DNA of 64,000 bases from NCBI RefSeq assembly GCF_000300515.1, contig NZ_AMSI01000012.1, forward strand, positions 124,001-188,000. Direction: 5' to 3'. This document shows, one piece after another, positions 62,958-64,000 of this stretch (position 1 is the first letter of the stretch; each line of letters opens with the position of its first letter). The stretch comes from Nitratireductor indicus C115 (GTDB lineage: Bacteria; Pseudomonadota; Alphaproteobacteria; Rhizobiales; Rhizobiaceae). A model generated the notes under the pieces. It was not told the origin of the DNA. It saw only the letters and a program-made list of their open reading frames with translations, and did no database searches. Position numbers and translations under genes: made by a program.

Positions 62958-64000
62958 AGCCGATGAGGATTCTTTACGGCTATCGATACGGGATCGTCGG
63001 AGGCGTATCGACGCAGTTGATCTTGCGGCAAGGCGCATTGCGGCGGGCCGGCCACGATTGCGAGCTTTTTTTCACGCAGGACAACGGCCTTGGAGCCGTC
63101 TTGACCGAGCGCCAAGGAATTCACTTCGGCTCGCCTGCGAAATTCCGCCGTCTGGTTCGAGCCGGTCGCTTCGACGCCGTGGTAATCATCGATACGCCGG
63201 AACTGCTCGATCTTGCCGCAGGGCTCGTATTTCATCGCGTTCCGGTCTTTCTGGATATTCACACCACCACCAGCGCGGGGCTGGCGTATCTGCGCGACGT
63301 CGACATTTCGAAACTTTCGGGAATCATGGTGCCGACGGTCTACTCGTCGAATCTTGTGCGCGCCCGATTGCCCAAAGCCGACCGCGTGAGTGTGGTGCCG
63401 AACATTATCGACAGCGATCTTTTCGCGCCTCGACCGATTACCGATACGAGTGAAGAGCAGGAAAAGGACCTGACCCGTGAATTCGTTTGGGTGGGGAAAC
63501 TGGACCAACATAAGAATTGGCGGCTGGCATTGATTTACACCGCGCTTTTCAAGCAGCTTCTGGGAAATGTTCGCCTTACGCTGATAGGCGGATACACGGC
63601 CCCTGAGAAGCAGGCCCGCGCGTTTTTTGATTTGGCCTGTGAGCTGGGTGTTTCGTCCGATGTCGATTGGCTGGATCGCGTCGAAAACAGAATGTTGCCG
63701 GCTATTTATTGCCGCAGCGCCGAAAGCGGCGGCGCCATGCTCGTGACATCGCGTGACGAGTCCTTTGGCATGGCTGCGGCGGAAGCGCTGCTTTGCGGCT
63801 GCCCGCTCATCGCGAACGATCTGCCGGTTTTCAGGGAAGTCTTCCCAGACAGCCCCCTTGTCCAGTTGCTAGACATATGGCGACCCGAAGAGGTGGCCGC
63901 TGCCGCCGGGCGCCTTTCCCGGCCGGATACGGCTCAAGTCGAAGAATTGCGCAACGAGCTCGCCGCGCGTTATGGCCCGCAAGCGTTTCTTGTGAGCATG
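62954..64000 (+). CDS. Glycosyltransferase family 4/1 protein (3' end beyond the window)
   Basis: At least 349 residues, open to the right edge. The ATG at 62954 overlaps the previous stop (ATGA). The N-terminal part (MRILYGYRYGIVGGVSTQLILRQGALRRAGH) and the C-terminal ESFGMAAAEALLCGCPLIA, with the E-x7-E pattern, mark a GT-B fold, retaining glycosyltransferase; FVWVGKLDQHKNWRLAL is the usual inter-domain segment. It adds a sugar to the surface polymer; donor unknown. Read by hand with no stop codon found. Confidence 0.88.
   Translation, partial: MKPMRILYGYRYGIVGGVSTQLILRQGALRRAGHDCELFFTQDNGLGAVLTERQGIHFGSPAKFRRLVRAGRFDAVVIIDTPELLDLAAGLVFHRVPVFLDIHTTTSAGLAYLRDVDISKLSGIMVPTVYSSNLVRARLPKADRVSVVPNIIDSDLFAPRPITDTSEEQEKDLTREFVWVGKLDQHKNWRLALIYTALFKQLLGNVRLTLIGGYTAPEKQARAFFDLACELGVSSDVDWLDRVENRMLPAIYCRSAESGGAMLVTSRDESFGMAAAEALLCGCPLIANDLPVFREVFPDSPLVQLLDIWRPEEVAAAAGRLSRPDTAQVEELRNELAARYGPQAFLVSM

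Noticed and set aside
1-64000. CRISPR arrays, rRNA, tRNA, integrases, transposases and attachment sites
   Set aside because: No regular spacer-repeat array, RNA gene, recombinase or duplicated tRNA end was seen on either strand.

Overview
The window looks like a stretch of a GC-rich alphaproteobacterial chromosome, most likely order Hyphomicrobiales (rhizobia/Brucella relatives). The evidence is a complete FixL-FixJ-FixK / cbb3 oxidase block, several TRAP and ABC importers, an Ehu-type importer, a RpoE/ChrR-type sigma/anti-sigma pair and short palindromic dispersed repeats of the kind common in that order. I see no rRNA, tRNA, CRISPR array, insertion sequence or integrase. Assignment is from gene content only; no 16S or database comparison was possible.

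Layout. 1-5.4 kb: end of a TRAP large permease, a DUF442 protein, a FadB-type beta-oxidation enzyme, a small membrane methyltransferase, PcaD and OsmC. 5.4-13.1 kb: a catabolic block (BKACE enzyme, RpiR regulator, class III aminotransferase) followed by a TAXI-type TRAP transporter and its UspA protein. Palindromic operators lie in the BKACE/RpiR divergent promoter. 13.1-26.8 kb: the microaerobic respiration block, with ccoGHIS, ccoNOQP, hemN, a DUF6455 protein, fixL, fixJ, a FixT-like receiver and fixK. It is wired by FNR/FixK boxes (TTGAT-N4-ATCAA) and a near-perfect FixJ site before fixK.

26.9-36.8 kb: adenine deaminase, a MerR regulator, a SorC regulator, SurE nucleotidase, a CpdA-like phosphodiesterase and a Ugp-like ABC importer; I infer a phosphorylated-compound (perhaps nucleotide) scavenging module. 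37-41.8 kb: a ferric-type ABC importer and an alpha/beta hydrolase. 42-48 kb: SDR, Cfa-type methyltransferase, DUF1365, FAD oxidoreductase, ECF sigma, ChrR-type anti-sigma and DUF2177, resembling the singlet-oxygen/membrane-lipid response cluster. 48.2-51.4 kb: ehuBCDA (ectoine uptake).

51.6-64 kb: a surface-polysaccharide locus with a two-gene ABC exporter, UDP-ManNAcA synthesis (wecB, wecC), a 1710-residue protein fusing an FkbM methyltransferase, a long coiled coil and glycosyltransferase domains, a sulfotransferase, an unknown protein and a glycosyltransferase that runs off the end. The giant fusion is the most novel item: its architecture recalls the coiled-coil molecular ruler of the WbdD chain terminator, but joined to glycosyltransferases. 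The FixT-like feedback gene, the altered zinc site of the ChrR homologue and the BKACE cluster are also worth following up.
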